A stretch of 62,410 bases of DNA, from positions 14,408 through 76,817 of the forward strand of contig NHIO02000051.1 of the NCBI GenBank assembly GCA_002171975.2. Reading direction: 5' to 3'. Position 1 is the stretch's first letter, and each line of letters begins with the position of its first letter. Source of the stretch: Flavobacteriales bacterium TMED191 (GTDB lineage Bacteria; Bacteroidota; Bacteroidia; Flavobacteriales; TMED113). The position numbers and the translations under genes were made by a program. Of this stretch, positions 20,110 through 28,760 are shown piece after piece. The notes under the pieces are model-generated. The model saw only the letters and a list, made by a program, of their open reading frames with translations, searched no databases and was not told the DNA's origin.

Positions 20110-20379
20110 TTACTTCATAAACATAACTAAGAGGCCAACGACCATTGCAAAGAAAGCTGCACCCTCAACCAAAGCTGCCATCAAAATCATACTTGCTCTT
20201 AAGTCGTTAATAGATTCAGGTTGTCTAGCCATTGCTTGCAAAGCGCCCTCGCCGATTTTTCCTATCCCTAGTCCTGCTCCAAGAGCAGCTACACCTGCTC
20301 CAAGAGCAGCTACACCATAACCTATACCAAGCGTTGCTCCGTAATCTGAAGCTGCTTCTAATAAAATTGATAATACCAT
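20110..20379 (-). CDS. atpE: ATP synthase subunit c
   Basis: 89 residues forming a helical hairpin. Helix 1 carries glycine repeats (GAGVAALGAGLGIG), the loop is ARQPES, and helix 2 has the ion-binding glutamate in AALVEGAAFFA. The residues expected for sodium binding (a Gln in helix 1, Ser/Thr after the Glu) are not seen, so proton coupling is likely. Helix 1 contains a perfect 21-base tandem duplication at 20273-20314 that encodes GVAALGA twice. It is reported separately because it may change helix packing or ring size. Confidence 0.95.
   Translation of the reverse strand: MVLSILLEAASDYGATLGIGYGVAALGAGVAALGAGLGIGKIGEGALQAMARQPESINDLRASMILMAALVEGAAFFAMVVGLLVMFMK
20273..20314. repeat. Perfect 21-base tandem duplication inside atpE
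   Basis: Two adjacent identical 21-base units, 20273-20293 and 20294-20314, each beginning CCTGCTCC and ending GCTACA on the plus strand. Read on the coding strand they encode a repeated seven-residue glycine/alanine segment in helix 1 of the c subunit (residues about 22-36). Because the length is a multiple of three, the frame is kept. Repetitive glycine motifs are normal in this helix, but identity at the nucleotide level, including third positions, suggests a recent duplication or gene conversion. Confidence 0.9.
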
Positions 20380-20413
20380 GTTTTAAAATTTTAATTTGTT
20401 AATAATTTATTGT

Positions 20414-21484
20414 TTAATGTTCTTCTTCTACAGCCGACCCAAAATAAATGGCGGCTAATAATGTAAATACATAAGCTTGTAAAAATGCTACTAAAATCTC
20501 TAAAAAGCTCATAAAAATAACGAACGCCACTGACATAATCGACGCACCATATCCAGCAACTGGATTAATTTCTCCAAAAATAAATATTAAGCTAAAGAAA
20601 GATAAAATAATTATATGCCCAGCAGTAATATTTGCAAACAACCTAATCATAAGCACGAAGGGTTTTAAAAGCATGCCTATTATTTCTACGGGTGTAAGAA
20701 TTAACAAAACTGGCTTTGGAACTCCTGGCATAGCAAATATATGCTTCCAATAGGTTTTTTTTCCACTTATTGTTGTAATAATAAATACCATGGCTGCCAA
20801 TATCATGGGTACAGCTATGTTTCCTGTCAAATTTGCTCCCCCTGGAAACAACGGAACAAGACCTAGTAAATTGTTTAGCCAAATAAAAAAGAAGACCGTT
20901 AGTAAAAAAGGTAAAAATCTTTGATAATGCTTTTCTCCAATAGCAGGTTTAGCAATATCATCTCTAACAAAAATAATCATGAGTTCCAAAAAATTCCAAA
21001 ACCCCTTTGGGTTAGAATTTGGTTTTGATTTGTATAGATTACCGGCCTTAATAAAAACAAGCAAGATGAGAGTGATACTGAAAAAAAGAGAAAACACATT
21101 TTTTGTGATAGAAAAGTCCCAAATCTTTTTAGAATCCTCATAATCTTTTTCACCAAAAGAATCAACTGAGAAGATTTTACCATGATCCATTTTATATCCT
21201 TTGAAAGAGGATTTTCCGTGATGAAACTTGGAAGACATGAAAATATCTAGACCCTTCTCTTCGTGAAATATAATAATAGGCAACGGTATGGATATGTGCT
21301 TGCCTTTCCAATCTAAGACGTGCCATTCGTGAGAATCAGTTATATGATGCATAATCATTTTGCCGGGCTCAAACTTTTTGTCAGCGGAATCCATATTAGT
21401 ATCAGGACCTCCAACCGTATTGGCAGCTAACGACAAGTAAACTGTTGAAAAAACTATCCAAAAAAACACACTTATTCTATTCAT
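20414..21484 (-). CDS. atpB: ATP synthase subunit a
   Basis: 356 residues. A signal-like N-terminus and a long periplasmic N-terminal extension (to about residue 125), typical of Bacteroidota, precede five to six transmembrane helices. The essential arginine lies in MIRLFANITAGH, in the helix that faces the c-ring. The subunit forms the proton half-channels. It is the first of the atpBEFHAG genes; a good promoter-like element lies about 40 bases upstream. The extended N-terminus may bind an assembly factor, but this is unknown. Confidence 0.95.
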   Translation of the reverse strand: MNRISVFFWIVFSTVYLSLAANTVGGPDTNMDSADKKFEPGKMIMHHITDSHEWHVLDWKGKHISIPLPIIIFHEEKGLDIFMSSKFHHGKSSFKGYKMDHGKIFSVDSFGEKDYEDSKKIWDFSITKNVFSLFFSITLILLVFIKAGNLYKSKPNSNPKGFWNFLELMIIFVRDDIAKPAIGEKHYQRFLPFLLTVFFFIWLNNLLGLVPLFPGGANLTGNIAVPMILAAMVFIITTISGKKTYWKHIFAMPGVPKPVLLILTPVEIIGMLLKPFVLMIRLFANITAGHIIILSFFSLIFIFGEINPVAGYGASIMSVAFVIFMSFLEILVAFLQAYVFTLLAAIYFGSAVEEEH

Positions 21485-21520
21485 TGTTTGATAATAAAAG
21501 CACGCTTAAATAACCGGTAA

Positions 21521-21550
21521 CAAAAGTAATTAATTTATCAACAATAACAA
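21521..21550 (-). promoter_or_regulatory. Candidate promoter of the atpB operon
   Basis: On the minus strand TACTTTTG (21528-21521) fits the Bacteroidota -7 consensus TAnnTTTG. A TTG lies 19 bases upstream (CAA on plus at 21548-21550), within the usual range for the -33 element. It is 36 bases before the atpB start, in the 84-base gap after AtpZ. Pattern match only. Confidence 0.42.
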
Positions 21551-21568
21551 TTTAAATTGTACGTGATT

Positions 21569-21772
21569 TTATTTTTTTTTTTTAAACCTTTGCACCAGGT
21601 CAATCAAAGAGAATAATATGGCCACAATCGAAGTCATGATAGTAAAGGGAGCGTGAGATGTTTTAAAAACCTTATCTAGTTGGTGGCCAATGAAAACTGA
21701 TGCAATAATAGTAATCGCAATTTGAGCGCCTATTGCATAATAAATGAACGTAGGCTTATTATTTTTTTTCAT
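21569..21772 (-). CDS. AtpZ/AtpI-like small membrane protein
   Basis: 67 residues with two transmembrane helices (about 9-30 and 38-58) separated by a GHQLDKVF loop, ending in a lysine cluster. This is the layout of AtpZ, which is encoded upstream of F-type ATP synthase genes and is linked to Mg2+/Ca2+ supply or c-ring assembly. Its 3' end runs into a 12-base homopolymer that codes the terminal lysines and reaches the stop codon. It overlaps the neighbouring membrane-protein gene by 14 bases. Confidence 0.8.
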   Translation of the reverse strand: MKKNNKPTFIYYAIGAQIAITIIASVFIGHQLDKVFKTSHAPFTIMTSIVAILFSLIDLVQRFKKKK

Positions 21773-22142
21773 TTCGATTCAAAAACGTAATAATGGTATT
21801 TGCGATTAGATATATAAAGTAAAGACTAATAAAAAACACGGAAAAACATAACTTTTCTTGATTATCTAAGTTTGTTGCGAAAAAAATATAATAAGAAATT
21901 AGAAACAGGGCTGATAAAGCAAGTTTTAAAAACGTAGACAAATTATAAAATGCCACAAACATTGAGGGGCTTATGTTGCGCATGTTTAACAACATGTTTT
22001 GAACTGTATAGATGATAAAATAAAATAGCGGAGCCAAGAAGAAAAACCCATCAATATTTAAAGAAAATGTTTTTTTGGCTAAAAATAAACACACCAAAAT
22101 AGTTGCCGAAAGAATAGTGTTTAATATGATTGTTCTTATCAT
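21759..22142 (-). CDS. Small membrane protein of the ATP synthase block (DUF6168/AtpI-like)
   Basis: About 127 residues with four hydrophobic helices, ending NRNEKK. I start at the ATG at 22142, 4 bases after the bactofilin stop; an upstream in-frame start at 22256 would read through bactofilin and give an unlikely N-terminus. Flavobacteria carry a similar membrane protein between bactofilin/AtpZ and atpB, often listed as DUF6168. By position and topology it may be an assembly factor like AtpI. No catalytic motif is visible. Confidence 0.68.
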   Translation of the reverse strand: MIRTIILNTILSATILVCLFLAKKTFSLNIDGFFFLAPLFYFIIYTVQNMLLNMRNISPSMFVAFYNLSTFLKLALSALFLISYYIFFATNLDNQEKLCFSVFFISLYFIYLIANTIITFLNRNEKK

Positions 22143-22146
22143 TAAA

Positions 22147-22548
22147 TTAGGCGAGCTTTTCTTTGCTGTTTTCCAAGTTTTTTGTGTCAATTTTTGTAAT
22201 ATCCTTAATAATAGGCCCCATACTACATTTGCCACTGAAAATGGCTCCTGGCTCAATTGCTAATTGACCTGACACAATTTCTCCTGATAATTTTGCAGTA
22301 GACTTTAGAGTTAAAAGGTCTTTGGTAGTGATTTTAGCTTTTAGTTGACCGCCAATTATAGCTGACTGACATGATATTTGTCCATCAACAACACCACTTT
22401 CACCCAAAACCAATTTTCCTTGGGTTTTAATAGACCCATTCAGTTGCCCGTCAATACGAACATCTCCTGATGAAACTAAATCGCCTACTAATTTTGTGCC
22501 CGATGCAATAAAGTTGATTTCTTCTTTTTTTTCTGTAGATCTTAACAT
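22147..22548 (-). CDS. Bactofilin
   Basis: 133 residues. A short charged N-terminus is followed by the bactofilin core of hexapeptide-like beta-helix repeats (FIASGTKLVGDLVSSGDVRI, DGQLNGSIKTQGKLVLGE, ending IEPGAIFSGKC). Bactofilins polymerise without nucleotide into filaments that organise cell shape, stalks or division sites. The gene lies 13 bases after porW and directly before the ATP synthase block, an order seen in many flavobacteria. Confidence 0.9.
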   Translation of the reverse strand: MLRSTEKKEEINFIASGTKLVGDLVSSGDVRIDGQLNGSIKTQGKLVLGESGVVDGQISCQSAIIGGQLKAKITTKDLLTLKSTAKLSGEIVSGQLAIEPGAIFSGKCSMGPIIKDITKIDTKNLENSKEKLA

Positions 22549-22561
22549 AGTAATAGGGGGA

Positions 22562-25117
22562 TTAATTTAATAAATAAATTGTTTGAAAGTAATTTTCGTA
22601 TTCTTCAATATTTTTTTCTTTTAATAAAAGGTAAAAATTATTTTTACTAATGACAAATGAACGTACGGCCTTATTTTGAAAAATGCTCTTGGATGTGTTA
22701 TTTTCTTTTATTGCCTCATAATACAATAAGGCGTTTGTTTTGTCCTTAAACTCACCAACCCTAAAAATTTGATCCTGTTTTGTTAGTAACAAATTTTCTG
22801 TTTCTAGGCTGTCTAAATTATAATTTTGCTGATTAAAACGAGAAATACTTGCTTGTATTTCAGGAAGATTAATTGAAATATCTGATAATAAAAGCATAAA
22901 ATAATGTGACTCTTCAAACTCATTTATAAAACCTGTTTCTATTATGCCCTCTAACTCTCCTTTTAAAATTAGTGCCATACTATCCGATTTTTTTGAAAGT
23001 GGCGATTGCGGGTACTTGTCTCGCATTTCTTCGAGCTTAGAAATAAATACTCCCTTTTGTTGATATTTGGCTTCACACAATATACTTAAAAAGTCAATTT
23101 TGTCTATGTATATATTTTCAACTTCTTGTTCTTTTAGCTGACCTATCTGAGTACATGCAGCTTTTGTGTTTTGAATATAAAGTTCATAAATTTTCTCATA
23201 ATTCTTTTGATCATTTAATAACTTTTCATTTAGAGGCCCTTCGCCTTTCAAGTTTAATAAAAAGTCACTATCGGGAAACTCTAGTTCCATTTTTTTAAAA
23301 AAACTATTAGCACGCAAAGTGTCTTGTTTAAGAGTGTAGATATTGTATAGATCAAAATAAACTAATTGCTTATAGTCCGTTTTTGGAAACCTCTCTGTAA
23401 GTTCGTTGAAAATAGAAATGGCCATATTGTAATCTTGTAAGTCTGATTTAAATATTTTGGCGAGATCATAATAGTCAGTCTCTATTTCTGAAAAAAGCAT
23501 TTCTCTTTTTTCCTTGGTAAGGGGGAGTTGAGAAATGTAATAATCTCTATTGTATTTTTCTTTTTCGCTCGGACCCTCTAGTTGGGCCTCATCAATAATG
23601 TCGTTAAATTCATCGATTTGATTTTTATTTTTCCTTCTCCAATTGTCCTCAAGTTTTCTGCTTCCCCACCTAGACATAAACTCGGAATAACCCAAACTTA
23701 TAGCTGATGGGTTATAAAAATACCAACCTCCGCCAGAAGTTATATTTATACTGTTTTGTGTTTGTTTGTTATACTCAAAAGAATTAAAAGTTGATCCTGT
23801 TTGTCGAGGATCTGAACTTAACGATTTTTCTTTTTCATCTTTTAACTTAAGTTCAGAAATAAAATTATCTATAATTGTGTTTCTTTCTTTGTCAGACAAT
23901 AAGGCCAGGCCAATTATACTATCATTATAATTAATCCTTATATATTTTTGTGCTATTTTTTTAGAGTTTCTAAGCATCCTTTTTATTTCTGCATATTTTT
24001 TAGTCTCGGGGCCTAGAAGTTTGTGAGCTGAGTCAGAGTGATGATATGATTCAATATAATTTTGATTCCCCCAAAATATTTTTGCTAATATATAGTGTGA
24101 TTCTATTTTTTGACCATTATTATTTGTGGATAAATGTGCAGATTGTTTAAGTGAGGAAATCGCTGCGATAGTGTCTTGATTTGTAAGTTCCAAATTGGCA
24201 ATCGCAAAATAAATCTGATCCCTATACTCTTTGTTTTTTTTGTCAACCAACATTTTTTCTAAATCCAACTTTATTTTTTTAAAGCTATCATTATTTGGAA
24301 TAAATGTTTTTGCCCGGTTAAGTTTTGCGTTAAAAGCAAGCTCATATTCAGGATTGCTTTTTAACACCTTTGTAAAAAATTCTTTTGCATCATTTTTTTC
24401 ATCTAAGACTAACGAGATTTGGCCTAAAAGATATTGTGTCCGTACTTTTTCTGTTTTGTTGTTTGTTAAATTAATAAATGATAATAGATGTTGTTTGGCA
24501 TTTTTATAATTTTGATATGTAATTTCATTTTCGGCTTTAATTGCAAATAAAATAGATTTTTGTTGTTTAGTAAGAATATGGTTTTCTTCTAAATCATATA
24601 TTCGTTGTATTAATGCTTGTTTATTTCTTAATTTTTCTTGACACTTTGCCACCCACAAAACTGCTTCTGCAGCCATTTCTTTACTGTCGGCTTTTCTGAC
24701 TAAATAATTAAATGTATTAATCGCTGAATCATAATCTTGTTTATAAAATTTTGATTTACCAATAATTAAATAAGCCTGGTTAATTAATTTGTTTTTTTCT
24801 ACTCCTTCGATTTCCATGGAGTGTTGTTTAATGGCTATGGTGGCTTTTTGAATAGCTTGATCAAATAGTGGTTGAGCAGATTGTGCTGACTTTAAATCTA
24901 TATGCTTAAAAACAGTAATGAGTTCTGAGTAATTTTCTTGATGTGTAGTGTTAATTTTTTTTATTCCTTTCTTTAAGTAATCTTGAGCATAAAATAAACC
25001 ATTGTATTTTGTGTTAAGTTGGTGATAAAGCCGATTTATGGCTACATCTTTTTGTGTAGAGCAGCCAAAACAAAACCACAAAACAATTAGTGTGTTAATA
25101 TATTTATAAATACGCAT
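22562..25117 (-). CDS. porW: Type IX secretion/gliding lipoprotein PorW (SprE)
   Basis: 851 residues. A lipoprotein signal ends at C19 (WFCFGC). TPR-type repeats cover about residues 90-400 and 540-700. The N-terminal block RLYHQLNTKYNGLFYAQDYL and the central GGGWYFYNPSAISLGYSEF followed by WGSRKLEDNWRR are characteristic of SprE/PorW. In Flavobacterium and Porphyromonas this outer-membrane lipoprotein is required for T9SS function and gliding, linking the trans-envelope motor complex to the outer-membrane part. It is the first gene of the long minus-strand run, divergent from the M23 peptidase gene. Confidence 0.9.
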   Translation of the reverse strand: MRIYKYINTLIVLWFCFGCSTQKDVAINRLYHQLNTKYNGLFYAQDYLKKGIKKINTTHQENYSELITVFKHIDLKSAQSAQPLFDQAIQKATIAIKQHSMEIEGVEKNKLINQAYLIIGKSKFYKQDYDSAINTFNYLVRKADSKEMAAEAVLWVAKCQEKLRNKQALIQRIYDLEENHILTKQQKSILFAIKAENEITYQNYKNAKQHLLSFINLTNNKTEKVRTQYLLGQISLVLDEKNDAKEFFTKVLKSNPEYELAFNAKLNRAKTFIPNNDSFKKIKLDLEKMLVDKKNKEYRDQIYFAIANLELTNQDTIAAISSLKQSAHLSTNNNGQKIESHYILAKIFWGNQNYIESYHHSDSAHKLLGPETKKYAEIKRMLRNSKKIAQKYIRINYNDSIIGLALLSDKERNTIIDNFISELKLKDEKEKSLSSDPRQTGSTFNSFEYNKQTQNSINITSGGGWYFYNPSAISLGYSEFMSRWGSRKLEDNWRRKNKNQIDEFNDIIDEAQLEGPSEKEKYNRDYYISQLPLTKEKREMLFSEIETDYYDLAKIFKSDLQDYNMAISIFNELTERFPKTDYKQLVYFDLYNIYTLKQDTLRANSFFKKMELEFPDSDFLLNLKGEGPLNEKLLNDQKNYEKIYELYIQNTKAACTQIGQLKEQEVENIYIDKIDFLSILCEAKYQQKGVFISKLEEMRDKYPQSPLSKKSDSMALILKGELEGIIETGFINEFEESHYFMLLLSDISINLPEIQASISRFNQQNYNLDSLETENLLLTKQDQIFRVGEFKDKTNALLYYEAIKENNTSKSIFQNKAVRSFVISKNNFYLLLKEKNIEEYENYFQTIYLLN

Positions 25118-25191
25118 TTGTAGGTTTTAGGTTAGTTGCTATCTATTAAAACGTATATAAAATTATTTTATTTTTTTTACTATACACATGT

Positions 25192-25217
25192 TTTGACAAT
25201 CTATTTTCCGATATTTG
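25192..25217 (+). promoter_or_regulatory. Weak candidate promoter before the M23 peptidase gene
   Basis: In the 122-base divergent gap, TTTG at 25192-25195 is followed 14 bases later by GATATTTG at 25210-25217, one mismatch from TAnnTTTG. The start codon is 22 bases further on. Spacing is short for a Bacteroidota promoter, so confidence is low. No convincing element was found for porW in the same gap. Confidence 0.25.
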
Positions 25218-25239
25218 ATTAAATCTGTTTTATCTAAAT

Positions 25240-26109
25240 ATGTGGAATAGCCAAAAAAAAAACAACAGTTGGATAGTTAAACATTTAACTAACACCTTCA
25301 GTGTGATTTCAATAAACAGGTCCTCATTAGAAGAGAGAAAAATAACGGAATTTAAGGGTTATCAACTTTTAGCGCTTGCGGCATACTCCTCTTTACTAAT
25401 ATTAATTGTTTCTTTTTGTCTGATAGCATATAGTCCAATTAAAAGCATTCTTCCTCAAGCGGAATTAGATAAAAAAAAGAAGATCATTGAGTTAATGATT
25501 CACATCGACTCTTTAGAAAGAGACTTGTTTATCAAAGCTCAATACGTAAATGCAATTACCAGAATAATAAATGGCGATATTATAGATAGTGTGATACCTG
25601 TCTTCAATAAAGAGTCAATTGTTTATGAGGACTTAACATTGTCACCATCAAAAGCCGACTCAACTCTACGAAAAGAGGTTGCAGATGCCGACCTATACAA
25701 TATCCCATCATCTTACAAAGATAACATCGGGCAATTAGAAGATTTTGTTTTTTACAGGCCCGTTGATGGTTTGATAACAAGTCTTTTTAATCCTCAAGAA
25801 CAACATTTTGGTTTAGACATTGTTACAGAAACAAATGCGTCGGTTAAGTCGTGTTTAGATGGTGTGGTGCTTTTTGCAGATTGGTCAAGTTCTAAAGGGA
25901 ATGTAATAATTATTCAGCACGTTGATAATATAGTATCAGCATATATGCACAATGCGCTTTTAGTTAAAGAAACAAATGATTTAGTTAAGGCTGGAGAAGT
26001 TATTGGTGTGGTTGGTAATAGTGGCGAATTAACATCTGGACCGCATTTACATTTTGAGTTGTGGCAAAATGGCACACCCATAAATCCTGAGGATTATATA
26101 GATTTTTAA
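25240..26109 (+). CDS. M23 family metallopeptidase (active LytM type)
   Basis: 289 residues: a cytoplasmic start, one transmembrane helix (about 43-66), a short coiled linker and a C-terminal M23 domain (about 170-289). Zinc ligands are intact: H189 and D193 (HFGLD), and H269/H271 (HLHFE); H237 is also in place. It should cut peptide cross-links in peptidoglycan in the periplasm while anchored in the inner membrane. The next gene (GH3) begins one base after its stop. Confidence 0.9.
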   Translation: MWNSQKKNNSWIVKHLTNTFSVISINRSSLEERKITEFKGYQLLALAAYSSLLILIVSFCLIAYSPIKSILPQAELDKKKKIIELMIHIDSLERDLFIKAQYVNAITRIINGDIIDSVIPVFNKESIVYEDLTLSPSKADSTLRKEVADADLYNIPSSYKDNIGQLEDFVFYRPVDGLITSLFNPQEQHFGLDIVTETNASVKSCLDGVVLFADWSSSKGNVIIIQHVDNIVSAYMHNALLVKETNDLVKAGEVIGVVGNSGELTSGPHLHFELWQNGTPINPEDYIDF

Positions 26110-26110
26110 T

Positions 26111-27607
26111 ATGGCACTGTCTAGTTTTATATTAAAAATATTAGCACAAAAACAATATAAAAAGAGCTCGCTAATGCAGGCGTCTGCCGTTAAAGATCAA
26201 AGCATTGTGCTAAAAACAATACTAAAAAGAGGAGTACGCTCTTTGTTTGCCCGCGATTTAAATCTTTCTAAAAAAACCACATATCACAAGTTTAAACAAA
26301 ACACTCCTATAACTGACTATGAATACATCAAGCCTTATGTTCGAAAAATTTCCGAGGGTAAAAAAAATATACTTACACAAGGAACACCAGCTTATTTTGC
26401 GATCACTTCTGGTACAACATCGGGAACAAAATATATTCCCCTCACAAAAGAAATGATGTCGTTTCAGACACAAGCAATAAAAGAGCTTTTGTTATTATAT
26501 GCTTATCAAACCAATAATTATAACGTTTCTAATGTGGGAATGATGTTTATTCAGGGTTCTCCCGAGCTTAAATATTTCAACCAAATCCCTTACGCTAAAT
26601 TGTCTGGTATAGCCGCAAGACACATACCGTTTTTTCTTAAAAAAAACAGATACCCTTCAATGAAAACAAATTGTATTTCTAACTGGAATGAAAAAATATT
26701 TAAAATTGTTGAAGAAACTCACAATAAGGATATGTCTATTATTGGTGGAATACCGCCATGGGTATTAACTTACTTTGATTCATTATTAAATTATACAAAC
26801 AAAAAAAATGTTTTAGATGTTTTTCCTAATTTAAAACTTTATATCCACGGAGGAACATGCTTTGATAGTTATAATGATTCATTTTTAAACTTTTGTGGCA
26901 AAATTGACACACTTGAAGTTTACCCTGCTTCTGAGGGTTTTTTTGCGTATCAAAACATATTACAAGAACAAGGTCTTTTGTTGTTAACAAACCATGGAGT
27001 GTTTTATGAGTTTATTAAACTAGAAGATTATAAAAAAGGGGGGAGAGAGCGCATTTGTTTAGAGGATGTTTTAATAGATGTGGATTACGTGATGATTGTT
27101 TCTACAATAGCTGGATTGTGGGCATACAACACCGGAGACACCATTAGGTTTATTTCAACAAAACCCTATAAAATATTATTTAGTGGAAGAGAGTCTCAAT
27201 TCTGCTCTGCATTTGGAGAGCATGTAATCGAAAAAGAGGTGCAGTTAGCTCTTAAAAAAACGATTGAGTTGGTTGGAGGCTCTGTTGCTGAGTTTTCGGT
27301 TTGCCCTCATGTTTTAGAAAGGCCAAAACTATCTCACCACATGTGGTTTGTTGAGTTTATTAAAAAACCTTCAAATTTAAATTTATTTACAAAAACACTA
27401 AACGAGGAGTTGGAAAATCAAAACATATACTATAAAGACCTTGTTGTTTCTGGTATTATTGGTCCTCTAAAAGTTTTTTGTGTTAAAAAGGGTGGGTTTA
27501 ATGAATATATGAAATCTATTGGTAAATTTGGGGGACAAAACAAATGTCCTCACCTTTCAAATGACACAAAAATTGGGGACTTTCTAACTAATGGATATGT
27601 CTACTAA
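26111..27607 (+). CDS. GH3-family acyl-adenylating enzyme-like protein
   Basis: 498 residues matching the GH3 auxin-responsive family. Motif FAITSGTTSGTKYIPLT corresponds to the ATP/AMP-binding P-loop (about residues 95-111), with EVYPASEGFFAYQ and YNTGDTIRF further on. Plant GH3 enzymes join amino acids to acyl acids such as auxin via an acyl adenylate. Bacterial members are widespread in Bacteroidota and their substrates are not established. The gene is coupled to dxr by a 17-base overlap, which is common in the phylum and might hint at an envelope or lipid role. Confidence 0.85.
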   Translation: MALSSFILKILAQKQYKKSSLMQASAVKDQSIVLKTILKRGVRSLFARDLNLSKKTTYHKFKQNTPITDYEYIKPYVRKISEGKKNILTQGTPAYFAITSGTTSGTKYIPLTKEMMSFQTQAIKELLLLYAYQTNNYNVSNVGMMFIQGSPELKYFNQIPYAKLSGIAARHIPFFLKKNRYPSMKTNCISNWNEKIFKIVEETHNKDMSIIGGIPPWVLTYFDSLLNYTNKKNVLDVFPNLKLYIHGGTCFDSYNDSFLNFCGKIDTLEVYPASEGFFAYQNILQEQGLLLLTNHGVFYEFIKLEDYKKGGRERICLEDVLIDVDYVMIVSTIAGLWAYNTGDTIRFISTKPYKILFSGRESQFCSAFGEHVIEKEVQLALKKTIELVGGSVAEFSVCPHVLERPKLSHHMWFVEFIKKPSNLNLFTKTLNEELENQNIYYKDLVVSGIIGPLKVFCVKKGGFNEYMKSIGKFGGQNKCPHLSNDTKIGDFLTNGYVY

Positions 27608-28760
27608 AAAAAATATTGTTATTTTGGGTTCTACTGGTTCTATTGGAACACAAACACTTGAAATAATTTCCAGGTTTCCAAATTTATTTAATGCATATAT
27701 ATTAAGTGCCAACAGAAACCACGAACTACTATTTAAGCAAGCAAAATTTTTTAAACCAAGACATGTAGTAATTAATACCGAAATAGGATATCGTTTTTTA
27801 CAAGAAGGTTTAAAAAAACAAAACACTAAAGTATGGTTGGGGGATGATGCGTTGTGTCAACTGATGTTTGAAAAAGATATTGATTTGGTTTTAACTGCTA
27901 TTGTTGGTAGTGCCGGTTTAAAGCCAACAATAAGTGCAATTAATTCTCATAAAAATATTGCTCTTGCAAATAAAGAAACTTTAGTTGTAGCTGGAGAATT
28001 AATTATGCGCCTGGCAAAGAAGAAAAATGTTTCAATTATTCCTGTAGACTCTGAACACTCTGCTATTTTTCAATGCCTAGTTGGTGAGTGTTCCAAGAAT
28101 ATTAAAAAGTTGATTCTTACTGCTTCAGGCGGTCCTTTTTTGAAACATAAAATGGAAGATTTTAAAAACATCACTGTTGAGAGGGCGTTAAAACACCCTA
28201 ATTGGGATATGGGAGCGAAAATCACAATCGATTCTGCCACCCTCATGAACAAGGGTCTTGAAGTAATTGAGGCATATTGGTTGTTTGGTGTTAGTCAAAA
28301 AAATATTGAGGTAGTTGTTCACCCAGAGTCAATTATACATAGTTTGGTTGAGTTTATAGATGGTTCCGTTAAAGCTCAACTGGGGGTCCCAACTATGACA
28401 ACTCCAATCCTATACGCTCTATCACACCCTAAAAGGATTAATTATAATAAAACCGCTTTTAATTTAAGTAAATATGGTTCTTTAAAATTTTCCGAACCGG
28501 ATCTCATTAAATTTCCACACCTAAAGCTTGCTCTAGACGCTCTTGGCTTGGGCGGCACGGCACCGTGCGTCTTAAATGCTGCTAACGAAATTGCAGTTGA
28601 AGCGTTTTTAAATAAAAAAATAAAGTTTCTAGACATGATAAAAATCGTCGGGAAATCATTAGAAAATTTTACTTTTGTAAAAAATCCAAATCTAGATGAT
28701 TATTTGTCAGCAGATGCAGAAACGAGATTAATAGCAAATAATTTAATTAAAAAATTATGA
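27591..28760 (+). CDS. dxr: 1-deoxy-D-xylulose 5-phosphate reductoisomerase
   Basis: 389 residues. NADPH motif GSTGSIG (residues 13-19), metal/substrate blocks PVDSEHSAIFQ, SGGPF and ATLMNKGLEVIEA, and NAANEIAVEAFL are all present. It makes 2-C-methyl-D-erythritol 4-phosphate in the non-mevalonate isoprenoid pathway. Two in-frame ATGs (27591, 27597) are possible starts; both overlap the GH3 stop. It overlaps rseP by 4 bases (ATGA), so the M23-GH3-dxr-rseP genes form one operon. Confidence 0.96.
   Translation: MDMSTKKNIVILGSTGSIGTQTLEIISRFPNLFNAYILSANRNHELLFKQAKFFKPRHVVINTEIGYRFLQEGLKKQNTKVWLGDDALCQLMFEKDIDLVLTAIVGSAGLKPTISAINSHKNIALANKETLVVAGELIMRLAKKKNVSIIPVDSEHSAIFQCLVGECSKNIKKLILTASGGPFLKHKMEDFKNITVERALKHPNWDMGAKITIDSATLMNKGLEVIEAYWLFGVSQKNIEVVVHPESIIHSLVEFIDGSVKAQLGVPTMTTPILYALSHPKRINYNKTAFNLSKYGSLKFSEPDLIKFPHLKLALDALGLGGTAPCVLNAANEIAVEAFLNKKIKFLDMIKIVGKSLENFTFVKNPNLDDYLSADAETRLIANNLIKKL

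Noticed and set aside
22143-22256. Longer start for the small membrane protein next to AtpZ
   Set aside because: The extra 38 residues are the bactofilin 3' end read in another frame; the ATG at 22142 directly follows the bactofilin stop.
25118-25239. tRNA or small RNA gene in the divergent gap
   Set aside because: No cloverleaf, CCA end or stable GC-containing stem can be seen; the gap looks like promoter DNA only.
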